The notes: generated by a model from the sequence alone, not told the origin. DNA of 54,192 bases from Arsenophonus sp046530735 (GCA_046530735.1 JBHEQV010000045.1:1-54192), one strand, 5' to 3'; positions 38,331-48,220 are shown, numbered from the stretch's first letter. Program-made: numbers and translations.

Positions 38331-40241
38331 TTATTTTGAATTATGAGTAGTGGGAGAAATATTCTTTTCTGACTCTCCTTCTGATGAGAGAGTTGAAGTA
38401 GGACTATCATTATCATCCCAGCCAGCTGGTGTTCTAATTGGTCGGCGATTCATTAAATCATCAATTTGAAGGGCATCAATAGTTTCATATTTCATTAATG
38501 CATCCTTCATTGCATGTAGAATATCCATATTATCATTCAAAATCTGACGAGCACGTTTATAATTAGAATCAATAATTGCTTTGATTTCTTCATCAATTGC
38601 TCGTGCGGTGTCGTCTGACATATGATTAGCTTTTGCAACCGAACGGCCCAAGAAGATCTCACCTTCTTCCTCAGCATACAGTAATGGTCCTAATTTCTCA
38701 GAAAAACCCCATTGTGTCACCATCTTACGAGCAAGATTAGTTGCTATTTTAATATCGTTTGATGCGCCTGTAGATACCTTTTCTGAACCATAAATAATTT
38801 CTTCTGCTAACCTGCCACCATAAAGCGTAGAAATTTGACTTTCTAGCTTTTGGCGACTGGCACTAATTTGATCACCTTTTGGCAAGAAGAATGTGACACC
38901 TAACGCACGACCACGCGGGATAATTGTCACTTTATGAACAGGATCATGCTCTGGGACAATACGTCCTATAATCGCATGACCAGCCTCATGATAAGCAGTA
39001 GATTCTTTTTGTTCTTCTGTCATAACCATAGAGCGACGTTCAGCACCCATCATAATCTTGTCTTTTGCTTTTTCGAATTCCACCATGTTGACAACACGCT
39101 TATTTCCACGCGCCGCAAAAAGGGCTGCTTCATTAACTAAATTAGCTAAATCAGCACCAGAAAAACCTGGTGTACCTCGTGCTAATACTGAAGTATCAAC
39201 ACTAGGATCTAAAGGCACGCGGCGCATATGAACTTTCAAAATCTGCTCACGACCACGTACATCAGGTAAACCCACAACAACTTGCCGATCAAAACGTCCA
39301 GGACGCAATAATGCTGGATCTAATACATCAGGACGATTGGTAGCTGCAATGACAATAATACCTTCATTACCTTCAAATCCATCCATCTCTACCAACATTT
39401 GGTTAAGAGTTTGTTCACGTTCATCGTGACCTCCTCCCAAACCAGCGCCCCGTTGGCGGCCAACAGCATCTATTTCGTCAATAAAGATAATACAAGGTGC
39501 TGCTTTTTTTGCTTGTTCAAACATATCACGAACTCGAGAAGCACCAATCCCAACGAACATTTCTACGAAATCTGAACCGGAGATGGTAAAAAAAGGAACT
39601 TTTGCTTCACCAGCGATCGCTTTTGCCAATAAAGTTTTACCAGTTCCCGGTGGCCCTACCATCAAAATTCCCTTAGGAATTTTACCACCTAATTTTTGAA
39701 AACGTCCAGGTTCACGTAAATATTCAACTAGTTCAGCAACCTCTTCTTTTGCCTCATCACAACCGGCAACATCAGCAAAAGTCGTTTTAACTTGATCTTC
39801 TGTCAGCATACGTGCTTTACTTTTACCAAAGGACATAGCTCCTTTGCTACCTCCTCCTTGCATCTGACGCATAAAAAAGATCCAAACCCCAATTAGTAAT
39901 AACATTGGGAACCAGGAAATAAAAATAGTTGCTAAGAAACTTTGCTCTTGAGGTGGCTCACCAATGATTGTGACATGTCTTTCAAGCAAGGTATCCAACA
40001 ATCTTGGATCTTCTCTCATTGGAATATAAGTCGTATAACGACTGTTATCTGTTTTTTTAACACTAATTTCACGATCAGAAATTCGCACTTCACGTATCTG
40101 ATCTTGAGTTAACTCATTCATAAAGGTAGAATAATCCACCCTGCGACTATTCGAATCGCTAGGACCAAAACTCTGGAATAAAGACATTAGAACTACTGCA
40201 ATGACTACCCAGAGAATCAGGTTTTTCGCCATGTCACTCAA
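38331..40241 (-). CDS. ftsH: ATP-dependent zinc metalloprotease FtsH
   Basis: Membrane-anchored AAA+ protease degrading misassembled membrane proteins and regulators such as LpxC. 636 aa (E. coli 644). Two membrane helices near residues 7-25 and 103-122 flank the periplasmic domain; Walker A G-P-P-G-T-G-K-T near 194, Walker B I-I-F-I-D-E-I-D near 248, second region of homology R-P-G-R-F-D-R near 312, zinc site H-E-A-G-H near 416 plus a downstream Asp. A GGAATG-type ribosome site precedes the ATG. rlmE lies 49 bp upstream in the same direction, the usual rlmE-ftsH operon. Confidence 0.97.
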   Translation of the reverse strand: MSDMAKNLILWVVIAVVLMSLFQSFGPSDSNSRRVDYSTFMNELTQDQIREVRISDREISVKKTDNSRYTTYIPMREDPRLLDTLLERHVTIIGEPPQEQSFLATIFISWFPMLLLIGVWIFFMRQMQGGGSKGAMSFGKSKARMLTEDQVKTTFADVAGCDEAKEEVAELVEYLREPGRFQKLGGKIPKGILMVGPPGTGKTLLAKAIAGEAKVPFFTISGSDFVEMFVGIGASRVRDMFEQAKKAAPCIIFIDEIDAVGRQRGAGLGGGHDEREQTLNQMLVEMDGFEGNEGIIVIAATNRPDVLDPALLRPGRFDRQVVVGLPDVRGREQILKVHMRRVPLDPSVDTSVLARGTPGFSGADLANLVNEAALFAARGNKRVVNMVEFEKAKDKIMMGAERRSMVMTEEQKESTAYHEAGHAIIGRIVPEHDPVHKVTIIPRGRALGVTFFLPKGDQISASRQKLESQISTLYGGRLAEEIIYGSEKVSTGASNDIKIATNLARKMVTQWGFSEKLGPLLYAEEEGEIFLGRSVAKANHMSDDTARAIDEEIKAIIDSNYKRARQILNDNMDILHAMKDALMKYETIDALQIDDLMNRRPIRTPAGWDDNDSPTSTLSSEGESEKNISPTTHNSK

Positions 40242-40290
40242 GGAATGAACCTCTTCATTACAACTATATTAAATAATAACGTACAGGGTA

Positions 40291-40920
40291 CTATATTTTG
40301 CGTCCTGTTGCTACAATATATACTTCACGTGACCGTGATCGTGAAGCATTTGGTTTACGAATTTTAACTTTTAAAAATAGAGAGCAAATTTCCCTCAGAT
40401 ATTCATCAAAGCCTTCTCCATGAAACACTTTAACAATAAAGCTTCCATTAGTAGCCAATACGTTGCGACACATATTCAATGCTAGCTCAACTAGATGCAT
40501 GGATCGAGGAATATCGATCGCATGTATCCCACTCATATTAGGAGCCATATCCGACATAACAACATGAACTTTTTTATCACCAACTCGTTCAAGTAATGCT
40601 TTTAATATCTGCTTATTCCTAAAATCTCCTTGTAAAAAATCAACACCAACGATGGGATTCATTAATAATAAGTCGCATGCAATAACTCGTCCTCTCTGAC
40701 TAATTTTCTTTGCTACATATTGAGACCAGCCTCCAGGCGATGCACCCAAATCAATAACGGTTATACCAGGTTTAAATATTTTATCACTTTGCTGGATCTC
40801 ATCTAATTTAAACCATGCACGTGAGCAAAACCTTTTTTTTTGTGCTTGAAGAACATATTTATCACTAAAATGTTCCTGCAACCAACGATTAGAATTTGGT
40901 GAACGTTTTTTATTAGCCAT
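40291..40920 (-). CDS. rlmE: 23S rRNA 2'-O-methyltransferase RlmE
   Basis: SAM-dependent methyltransferase for U2552 in the 23S A-loop, a late 50S assembly step. The start at the ATG 40918-40920 gives 209 aa, exactly the E. coli length, and M-A-N-K-K-R-S; the frame opens three codons earlier (M-E-T) but that is not the family start. SAM-binding V-I-D-L-G-A-S-P-G-G-W-S-Q-Y near residues 57-70, D-F-L-Q-G-D-F-R near 97, and V-M-S-D-M-A-P-N-M-S-G near 121 with the K-D-K-E-type catalytic residues. Divergent to the yhbY fossil, as in E. coli. Confidence 0.96.
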   Translation of the reverse strand: MANKKRSPNSNRWLQEHFSDKYVLQAQKKRFCSRAWFKLDEIQQSDKIFKPGITVIDLGASPGGWSQYVAKKISQRGRVIACDLLLMNPIVGVDFLQGDFRNKQILKALLERVGDKKVHVVMSDMAPNMSGIHAIDIPRSMHLVELALNMCRNVLATNGSFIVKVFHGEGFDEYLREICSLFLKVKIRKPNASRSRSREVYIVATGRKI

Positions 40921-41059
40921 TGTTTCCAACTATACTTATAAATAACACCTATTTTTGGCATTTTTGATATAGAGAAATTATAGAATTTATGGTTATACAT
41001 ATTAAAGATGACGGTAGGATATATTCTTTTAAACCCACCTAAAGCAAAAAATAATAACA

Positions 41060-41345
41060 TTTAATAAAAAGTAAATATAGTATTAAAAAAAGTCTCACTC
41101 ATCATTTAAATCATCTTGTAATGATAGATAGTAATAGTTTAACTGAATGTGTTTTAGATAAAATCTAATAATTCTTATTATATAATGAATATAATAAATC
41201 AAAATAACGAGTTAAGATCGCAGTAGAAAAAATTGATAGTTACGCTATTATTCGAAAAACTGATGATATCAATATGAAAATTATTGATAGAATTTATATT
41301 CTACCGTACTACTGTAGTAGATAAGATTATTTTACCTAAAAAGTT
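41060..41345 (+). pseudogene. yhbY: yhbY fossil (CRM-domain ribosome factor)
   Basis: Plus-strand frames show H-H-L-N-H-L-V-M-I-D-S-N-S-L-T-E-C-V-L-D-K-I near 41098-41163, matching YhbY H-P-L-K-P-V-V-L-L-G-S-N-G-L-T-E-G-V-L-A-E-I. Then V-K-I-A-V-E-K-I-D near 41215 and I-D-R-I-Y-I-L-P-Y-Y near 41284 for the K-T-L-V-L-Y-R-P end. The conserved G-x-x-G loop reads D-S-N-S, and stops break the frame. YhbY binds 50S precursors. It keeps its ancestral place between rlmE and greA. 41346-41457 shows nothing else. Confidence 0.75.
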
Positions 41346-41457
41346 TTCTACATTTATACAGAAATGCCATCATCTTGCTTCAGAGTAAAAAAAGGCCATT
41401 TTGCTTCTTTTAGTTTAAAGTTAACTAAAAACATAACACTTTAAGATTTAATGAAAA

Positions 41458-41934
41458 TTAAATATATTCCACTTGTAAAATTTCATATTCAACTTCCCCA
41501 CCAGGGGTGCTGATAATTGCCATATCATTCATAGTCTTACCAATTAAGCCTTGAGCTATTGGTGAATTAACAGAAATAAGGTTTTCTTTAATATCAGCTT
41601 CATCATCACCTACAATACGGTAAATCTGATCTTCATTTGTCGTTACATTAAGTACAGTAACTGTCGCGCCAAATATTACACGACCCTCATGTTTCATTTT
41701 TGTTACATCAATAATTTGCGCATTAGATAATTTAGATTCAATATCTTGGATACGCCCTTCGCAAAACCCTTGCTGTTCACGTGCTGCAAGGTATTCCGAA
41801 TTTTCTTTTAAATCACCATGTTCACGGGCTTCTGCAATAGCAGTAATAATTTTAGGACGGTGAATATTCTTTAAAAATTCTAACTCTTTACGCAGCTTTT
41901 CTACACCACGTAGTGTCATTGGAATCTGTTTCAT
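41458..41934 (-). CDS. greA: Transcription elongation factor GreA
   Basis: 158 aa, equal to E. coli. It enters the RNA polymerase secondary channel to stimulate transcript cleavage and rescue backtracked complexes. The N-terminal coiled coil carries the tip acidic pair in the D-L-K-E-N-S-E-Y segment near residues 41-48. The C-terminal globular domain has G-A-T-V-T-V-L-N near 89 and S-P-I-A-Q-G-L-I-G-K near 124. Starts M-K-Q-I-P-M-T-L-R-G. It is divergent from the dacB fossil. Confidence 0.96.
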   Translation of the reverse strand: MKQIPMTLRGVEKLRKELEFLKNIHRPKIITAIAEAREHGDLKENSEYLAAREQQGFCEGRIQDIESKLSNAQIIDVTKMKHEGRVIFGATVTVLNVTTNEDQIYRIVGDDEADIKENLISVNSPIAQGLIGKTMNDMAIISTPGGEVEYEILQVEYI

Positions 41935-42129
41935 TAGTAAATGCCTCTGATTTTTTTAAATAAAAATTAAATATCTTCCTGATTTTTCTGTTTTTAAAGA
42001 AAATGAATACTTCTAATAAAACAAAATTTTTGGAAAATAAAAAAGGGTAAACCTCGTTAACTATTAATTTGAAACTTTATGATTCTATATTTAATAGATT
42101 GTGCTAACGCACACTTGGTACTAGATCAC

Positions 42130-43031
42130 CGTTTATTTTTTTCATTACACTTTGGTATCTCTATTATGTATATTTTAGATACAGTACTTATGACTTCTTT
42201 AAAAAGTATGGAGTGTGATGCATCCATTAATCCGATTAGATAGTCAACAAATCCCACTTACCTGCAAGTAGTCAAAAAATTATTACAGCATTAGCACATT
42301 ACTTCAATTAGGTATTGATTATTAATTTTTTAGCTATTTAAAAAACTGAAGTAAAATTATTAGTCTTTTTTTAAAAGATGATTTAGTTGTACGATTAACT
42401 AGCAATTCAATTTTAACGTGTCAACAAACTTGGAATATGGTAGCTGAATTAAAGAAATTTGCTATTGAACAAGTTGAAAGCGATTTAATATCGATATATA
42501 TCAACTTTCGTTGGCTAAGATAGCCTCATGATGGTATTATATGCTATAATACAATCTTTTAGTTTCTCCATTAAGCGCTGCTATCCTGCTATTATAGATA
42601 AAACTGTTTCTCAGTCACTTTTTACATAGTAGCCAAAAACCTGGCGATATTGCATATCGCATATGTCCATACCATTCCTTTTACTCTATTAAAATATTCA
42701 GTCAAGTTATTACGCTAGCAAAAGATTAAACCGATGCATGTTATTGTGCATTAGATGTTATAGAAGGCGAACTAAATTGTTATATACTTAACAGGTTCCT
42801 TAACTTAACGTGCTCTTAGTTGCTACCATTAGTATTTTCATTTAAAACTGGAAAATCTATAGTAGGAGCTTTTATTAAAAATGATCTTGGATCCTGATAT
42901 AGATGCTAAAATCAGGATTATCAGCCGTATTAAACTGGGGATAACCCTATTTGCTTGACATATATAGAAAATATTCTGTCTATAATAAAATCTAAACTGC
43001 TACATTATTTTCTATAGTAATCTTAAAAAAG
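42130..43031 (+). pseudogene. dacB: dacB fossil, 5' part (PBP4)
   Basis: First part of dacB, the periplasmic D,D-carboxypeptidase/endopeptidase PBP4. Readable pieces: L-D-S-Q-Q-I-P-L near 42240 then K-N/V-I-T-A-L-A-like and L-Q-L-G-I-D-Y (the S-x-x-K active-site region is degraded), K-D-D-L-V-V-R-L near 42377, F-S-V-T-F-Y, K-P-G-D-I-A-Y-R near 42600-42660, and G-A-F-I-K-N-D-L near 42865. It ends at L-K-K (43023-43031), where an IS256-type terminus begins. The 3' part resumes at 45487. Numerous frameshifts as well as the insertion make it dead. Confidence 0.8.
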
Positions 43032-44450
43032 AATTATTAGTAAATTTGGTATATGGTAGTCAAGTTACATTCCACTTTGATGCTTCATAAAGCTGTTCTT
43101 CATCATTAAATTGAACGCTGTTTACCACCATAGTAAACAGGTCAAATCCCCCTTAGCTGGTTCTAATTTTTCTTAGCAGATTGTAACAATCTTAATACTT
43201 ATTGAAAGGGTTATTTTCTTGAATTACAGTGTTTGCGTGTGTCAGATTTGTATTCTCACTGTTACATAGATTCAATCGGATTTGTCATTCTTATTAACGG
43301 GAGAAACCTCCTACACAAAGTGGACTGATGAAAAATCGTAGAATGCTAGTAGTTTTGATTATTATCCAACTTCCTCATCACATTGGGAGGATACGCTGAA
43401 AACTTTGTTAACAAAATATAAAGGGATTTATATTAGCGGCATCATAGATCTTTGCTAACCAAATCTCCATCAGTCTTACCCTTAATTTAGTTACATGCTT
43501 TTATGAGAGTAAAGCTAGTGTATTAGCTATTTTGTATACCAATAGTGTTGATTCTGTATGTCTAGCTAGGAATATTTTATCATTGCATTCTAAAAACTAA
43601 AAGTACTATCTCCGTAACAAGCCTGTGAAGATATGGTTAAGCAACGCGCTCACCAGGCATTGAAAAATTATGCTCATTTTGATTCTGATTTTCAATAACT
43701 CTCTTCAGGCGCAACGAGCTCATTACGTTTATGCGCAGCATTACTGATAATAAGTAGAAGCAAAAGCGATCAGCTTACCTAACAGAATAACATATGGCTT
43801 TAGTCAAGAAATAATGTAGCGTGTATGGATTAAATCATGCTGGTACGTACTATTGCCAATGTTCTTCAAGGCATTAGTGTTTCAATATGCTGATGGGGGT
43901 ACTGGCAGAGAGGAACTATGTGCTTTCATAGAAAAAAGCTCTAGAGCTTTCGTTAAATCATTGGTGGAGATGCCTCGCATATATAGATAATAGGTTAGCA
44001 ACTTATTCGCCGATTTTCCAACGCTTCAGTTAAGGAAGCTACGAGCTCTTGAAGAATATTCTGTTGCCGCTGCAATCCCCTAAAACCTTAGTCACTTTAA
44101 TCTCAACATTGTCAATACCAGTCTAATGGTTTATTATGGTAAATAACCATTATGGAAAAGGTTATATAGGTAGCTTGTTGATAAAATCAGTATTCAGTAT
44201 CTGCTCTCATCATTCCTTTGAGCACAGGTTAAACAGCGGTTCATATCAGCTGCCTGGCACATCATTACAGATAAGTTCATGCAAGGTATCACAAGTAATT
44301 ATGCTTTATCGAATACCTGTAGAGTAGACTTTTTATAGAATATTCACTATTAGTGAAATCATTTACGAAATCAATTCAGTAGGATGGAGGCACTACCGTT
44401 ATTTTCGAAAGTTCATACATAAAAAATGAGTCTATAATCCGTAAACAGCT
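43032..44450 (-). mobile_element. IS256-type relic inside dacB
   Basis: Minus-strand IS256-type copy. Its 3' terminus (attattagtaaatttggtatat, from about 43034) abuts dacB codons exactly. Going up: C-terminal block near 43110-43200, T-N-x-I-E-S near 43270, A-F-x-F-x-N-x-x-I-K-I-F near 43590, S-R-L-K region near 43880, and N-terminal G/D-N-V-E-I-K-V-T-K near 44105 with N-R-I-F-F-K-S-S. About 40 bp of the 5' end are missing next to the IS1595-type relic. Transposase dead. Confidence 0.8.
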
Positions 44451-44454
44451 ATGG

Positions 44455-45485
44455 TTAAAACAAAGGTTATTGGTAGAAATCAGTTATACTGTGTAAAGGA
44501 TTTTCGCTACAGAGCAAAGATTGGAATAAAAAAGAAAACAATCATACAGATTAAAGAGATTTTTTTCTTATTTACCTACCAACATAAATCTGTATCTCAT
44601 TAGTTAGCTCGACAACAATCTATCGGATGATATTGATTCATGCATTGAAGCAACTTATTTTACTTTATCTTGCCCATATTGGTATACTGAACACAATATC
44701 CATCTAAGACATTAATTAGGGTTACAGTGATATCATTAAAAAATCTCCGATTGCACGAAAAGATTTAACAATCTTATTGCAAGTCCTCTGGCGAAAATGC
44801 ATAAGAAGGATAAATGCTTTAATTATCTGCTATGTATGTTGAATATCTTAACTTTAAAAGAATCAGTGAAATAAGCAAGTATTGATTTTAAACTAGCGTT
44901 TAGATTGGTGTCTCTGCTTTCTTGCTTTAGTGACGACAGCCAATATAAATCTACTAAGTGCTATTTGTTAAAGTTAATTAAATATTTTTCTCTGATCTTT
45001 TGAGGGGAAGCATTGTTTCCTATATAGGAAAGTTAGAAAACGCGCGAGGGAAGAGATATATAGAAAGAATGAATTTCGAACTTAATCGCTAAAGATGAGA
45101 GAGAGGTTATGTGATCGATGAAATTATTGAAGAGTTTAATACAAAGTATTTTATCTATTTTTTTCAGCTAATTATCGATAATGTTCATCCTTTTCTCAGA
45201 TGAAGTTAAATAATGGCACAGAACAATCTTTGACAGAGAATATAAAATTAATCATTATCACCTAATAAGATTAGGTAATTATAGAGTTGTTGGTAAGAAA
45301 TTCTACATTTAAAATATAAACAGTTATATCACCTAATTAAAGGAATAACTGAATAGATTCCATGGTATAGAGTTGTTTTATCTACCGAATTATCTTCTTG
45401 GAGAAGATTGTTTGAAACCACAACAATTGAAATACGACATGACTATAAATTGCTATACGAGCAAAACAACAACCTTTTCCATGGT
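44455..45485 (+). mobile_element. IS1595-type relic inside dacB
   Basis: Plus-strand IS1595-type copy, the one that shows the N-terminal region best: L-D-N-N/L-S-D-D-like near 44610, K-S-S-G-E-N-A / S-P-L-A-R-like near 44770, I-D-F-K near 44880, F-K/E-G-K near 45000, F-S/F-Q-L-I-I-D-N near 45160, and C-terminal F-H-G-I-E, Y-L-P-N-Y and G-R/E-D near 45360-45400 (family F-H-G-V-A-T-K-Y-L-P-N-Y-L-G-W). It lies between the IS256 relic and the second half of dacB, so it probably entered the IS256 end. Confidence 0.75.
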
Positions 45486-45486
45486 A

Positions 45487-46022
45487 GTTTAAAAATATAA
45501 TAATATGATAGCTAATGCGATCTTTAGATCTATAGGTCGTGAATATTATTGATGTCCAGGGTATCTAATTCTTCTGGTTCTGATGCTATCCGCTAGATTT
45601 TAAAATAGAAAATCAATATTAACTTATCCAATACAATTATGGTAGATTGTTTAATCTGTGGCATCTCGTAATAATTTAATCACACTAACAGCTATGATTT
45701 CTATATAAAAATATGATGTTAAACATAACAATCAATAAAAGTTGATTACTGATTTGATCAGTTAGCTAGTCATCATGCCACTTGATCTTATCTTGGTAGC
45801 GTTGGATAACAGAAACGCTAATGATAATGTTTTAGCCAAAACCAGTGATTTTAAAGGAGGAAATCACTTATTGGCGTTATTAACGTGCTATATGGTCAAT
45901 ATATCTATTTTGTACAATTTATTTTATTTTATAGCTCCTTGTCAGGATTATACAATAGTTGCTGTATTTCTTTCTGGCCATTTTAGATGGGCATCTTTAA
46001 AAGATCTTTTTCTTAATTTCTA
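45487..46022 (+). pseudogene. dacB: dacB fossil, 3' part (PBP4)
   Basis: Resumes the dacB frame with K-Y-N-N-M-I-A-N-A-I-F-R-S-I-G-R (45495-45542), matching the PBP4 K-S-D-N-M-I-A-D-T-V-F-R-M-I-G S-x-N region. Later pieces: M-P-L-D-L and V-L-A-K-T-S-D-F-K-G-G, corresponding to the K-T-G motif (K-T-G-S-L, here K-T-S-D-F, at about 45837), and C-Q-D-Y-T-I-V-A-V-F-L-S-G-H near 45940, then L-K-D-L-F at the C-terminus. An 82-codon open stretch at 45775 belongs to this fossil. The catalytic K-T-G is altered. Confidence 0.78.
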
Positions 46023-46142
46023 ATAAATTAAAGATCATCTACTCAACAAGACCCATTAAAATAATTTGTATTAATTAATGTTTATAAATAAATCTGTTCT
46101 CTCTACATCATTTTAATCTAAATTCTTTTTATTATCAAATAG

Positions 46143-47222
46143 TTATTCTTTATTATAATTATCACACATAAATTTAGCTTTGTCTGACCCAGTGTTATCT
46201 ATGGATATATTTTGAAGATGGACTTCTATAAAGGTCATAATATCCCAACAAAGTGTTTTAATACCTAGCTGATTTACTGCAGAAATTTGATAATACTTGT
46301 TTTTCCATCCTAATTCTCCAATAATGTATTTTGCACGGTTATTTGCTTCTTCAGAGGTCAAAAGATCAACTTTATTAAAAACTAACCATCGCGGTTTTTG
46401 AGGTAATTTTTTACTATATTTTTCCAGTTCCATATCAATTATTTTGGCATTCTGAACAGGATTAGAGCCATCAATAGGATAAATATCAATAAGATGTAAA
46501 AGTATTGCGCAACGTTCTAAATGTTTTAAGAAACGAATACCAAGGCCTATTCCTTCTGCCGCTCCTTCAATTAAACCAGGAATATCAGCAATAACAAAGC
46601 TTTGCTCACTATCCATACGTACTACGCCTAAATTTGGAATTAAAGTAGTAAATGGATAATCAGCAACTTTAGGTTTTGCTGCCGAAACTGACCGAATAAA
46701 AGTTGATTTACCCGCATTCGGCATGCCTAGCATACCTACATCAGCAAGTAACATTAATTCAAGTAGCAATTCTCTTGTTTGCCCTTTTGTTCCCATCGTT
46801 TTTTGACGAGGAGCGCGGTTGATTGATGATTTAAATCGGGTATTACCTAAACCATGATATCCACCTTTCGCAACCATTAAACGCTGCCCGTGACGTGTCA
46901 TATCACCAATAATTTCTTTAGTTAAAAAATCACATATCCGTGTGCCAACCGGAACTTTGATGGTATTATCTTGACCACGTTTGCCAGTACAATCACGACT
47001 TTGACCATTTTGTCCGCGTTCAGCCTGGAAGATTGTTTTAAATCGATAATCAATTAACGTATTAAAATTTTCATCAGCCAACAGATAAACATCTCCACCA
47101 TCTCCACCATCTCCACCATCAGACCCTCCTTTAGGGATATATTTTTCACGGCGGAAGCTAACACAGCCATTGCCACCATCGCCAGCTATAACTAATATTT
47201 TTGCTTCATCAACAAATTTCAT
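46143..47222 (-). CDS. obgE: GTPase ObgE/CgtA, 50S assembly
   Basis: 359 aa (E. coli 390, difference in the acidic C-terminal tail). Obg proteins monitor late 50S assembly and link to ppGpp. The Gly-rich Obg fold covers about residues 1-158 (G-D-G-G-N-G, S-D-G-G-D-G-G-D-G-G). The G domain has G-M-P-N-A-G-K-S-T near 166, D-I-P-G-L-I-E-G-A near 213, and N-K-V-D-L near 284. GGAGAA lies before the ATG. rpmA is upstream with a terminator between; yhbE, normally between rpmA and obgE, is gone with only 131 bp left. Confidence 0.96.
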   Translation of the reverse strand: MKFVDEAKILVIAGDGGNGCVSFRREKYIPKGGSDGGDGGDGGDVYLLADENFNTLIDYRFKTIFQAERGQNGQSRDCTGKRGQDNTIKVPVGTRICDFLTKEIIGDMTRHGQRLMVAKGGYHGLGNTRFKSSINRAPRQKTMGTKGQTRELLLELMLLADVGMLGMPNAGKSTFIRSVSAAKPKVADYPFTTLIPNLGVVRMDSEQSFVIADIPGLIEGAAEGIGLGIRFLKHLERCAILLHLIDIYPIDGSNPVQNAKIIDMELEKYSKKLPQKPRWLVFNKVDLLTSEEANNRAKYIIGELGWKNKYYQISAVNQLGIKTLCWDIMTFIEVHLQNISIDNTGSDKAKFMCDNYNKE

Positions 47223-47299
47223 TATTTTTCTCCGTACACACTAGAAATTATACGCTAGATGGTAATTTTATTCAGAGATAGTATCCATAAGGTAATATT

Positions 47300-47327
47300 A
47301 AAAGCCCCGCAAAATTGCAGGGCTTTT
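47300..47327 (-). terminator. Terminator after rpmA
   Basis: AAAAGCCC ... GGGCTTTT, an 8-bp outer stem with an inner GCA/TGC pair, 27 bp after the rpmA stop, T-rich arm on the minus strand. It would end the rplU-rpmA transcript or let a fraction pass into obgE. Confidence 0.75.
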
Positions 47328-47353
47328 AAAACGCTATTTTAAAGATTAAAAAA

Positions 47354-47611
47354 TTATTCAGCTTCAATACTGACATATTTACGATTTTTTGGTCCTTTAA
47401 TTTCAAATTTAACTTTTCCGTTAGTCAATGCAAATAGGGTATGGTCGCGACCACAACCAATATTGTTACTAGCATGAAATTTAGTACCACGTTGACGAAC
47501 AATAATGCTACCTGCCAAGACAGATTCACCACTAAAACGTTTTACACCTAGGCGTTTTCCTTCAGAATCGCGACCGTTACGTGTTGAGCCGCCAGCCTTT
47601 TTATGTGCCAT
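47354..47611 (-). CDS. rpmA: 50S ribosomal protein L27
   Basis: 85 aa, equal to E. coli. Its N-terminal tail reaches the peptidyl transferase centre. Starts M-A-H-K-K-A-G-G-S-T-R-N-G-R-D-S, then G-V-K-R-F-S-G-E and G-S-I-I-V-R-Q-R-G-T-K-F near residues 23-45. AGGAG is present 7-11 bp before the ATG. It lies 19 bp after rplU and is cotranscribed from the rplU promoter. Confidence 0.97.
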   Translation of the reverse strand: MAHKKAGGSTRNGRDSEGKRLGVKRFSGESVLAGSIIVRQRGTKFHASNNIGCGRDHTLFALTNGKVKFEIKGPKNRKYVSIEAE

Positions 47612-47630
47612 TAATTTGTTCTCCTAATTC

Positions 47631-47939
47631 TTAGGCAATACCAATAATTTTAATATCAGTAAACCACTGACGGTGTCCCTGTTGTTTACGGCTATGTTTA
47701 CGGCGTCGAAATTTAATAATTTTAATTTTTTCACCACGACCATGTATAATAACTTCAGCTTTAACATTGCTGCCTTCAACGACAGGGGTGCCGATTTTAA
47801 TATCATCGCCGTTGACGATCATCAATATTTGATTGAACTCAACAGTTTCACCTGTCGCAATATTTAACTTTTCCAGGCGAACTGTTTGACCTTCACTGAC
47901 TCTGTGTTGTTTACCACCACATTGAAAAACCGCATACAT
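47631..47939 (-). CDS. rplU: 50S ribosomal protein L21
   Basis: 102 aa (E. coli 103) from the ATG at 47937-47939, giving the family N-terminus M-Y-A-V-F-Q-C-G-G-K-Q-H-R-V; the open frame runs 11 codons further upstream without conservation. Binds 23S rRNA with L20. C-terminal K-F-R-R-R-K-H-S-R-K-Q-Q-G-H-R-Q is typical. The ribosome site is GTGGAG-like. First gene of the rplU-rpmA pair, with a good sigma-70 promoter about 80 bp upstream. Confidence 0.97.
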   Translation of the reverse strand: MYAVFQCGGKQHRVSEGQTVRLEKLNIATGETVEFNQILMIVNGDDIKIGTPVVEGSNVKAEVIIHGRGEKIKIIKFRRRKHSRKQQGHRQWFTDIKIIGIA

Positions 47940-48021
47940 ATAAGCTCCACTTAACACACTCCTTCTTAGCATATTTAAATTTCAGAGTGCCATTTTTATA
48001 AATATTTACAATAAGTTATAA

Positions 48022-48050
48022 ACTATACGCGAAAAAGCATCATAAGACAA
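48022..48050 (-). promoter_or_regulatory. Sigma-70 promoter for rplU-rpmA
   Basis: Minus-strand -35 TTGTCT (48045-48050), 17-bp spacer, -10 TATAGT (48022-48027), giving a leader of about 75 nt before rplU. Each box differs from consensus by one base and the spacing is optimal. Its position just before a ribosomal protein operon supports it. Confidence 0.65.
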
Positions 48051-48083
48051 GCCTAAAATTCAATCTAGTAATCAAAAAATAAA

Positions 48084-48109
48084 AAATCTACTTTTTCTAA
48101 AGTAGATTT
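48084..48109. repeat. Hairpin between divergent rplU and ispB
   Basis: AAATCTACTTT / AAAGTAGATTT, a perfect 11-bp stem with loop TTCT, upstream of both predicted promoters. No transcript should end here on either strand, so a terminator role is not obvious. It might be a protein-binding palindrome or a leftover. Confidence 0.6.
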
Positions 48110-48181
48110 ATTCCCATATATCCGTTCATTTGTAATTAATTTTACAGTACAATTAGCGACAGATTAACAACACAAAATCAC

Positions 48182-48209
48182 TTGACTAAATATTATTTTT
48201 AGGTATAAT
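48182..48209 (+). promoter_or_regulatory. Sigma-70 promoter for ispB, very short leader
   Basis: TTGACT (48182-48187), 16-bp spacer, perfect TATAAT (48204-48209). The ispB ATG is at 48221, so a start site 6-7 bp after the -10 box leaves only about 4-6 nt of leader and no room for a Shine-Dalgarno sequence. Confidence 0.6.
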
Positions 48210-48220
48210 AAAGTTATATA

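Noticed and set aside
44136..44327. 63-codon plus-strand ORF
   Set aside because: Antisense to the 5' region of the IS256 copy inside dacB.
45775..46023. 82-codon plus-strand ORF as a gene
   Set aside because: It matches the C-terminal part of PBP4, so it is counted with the dacB fossil.
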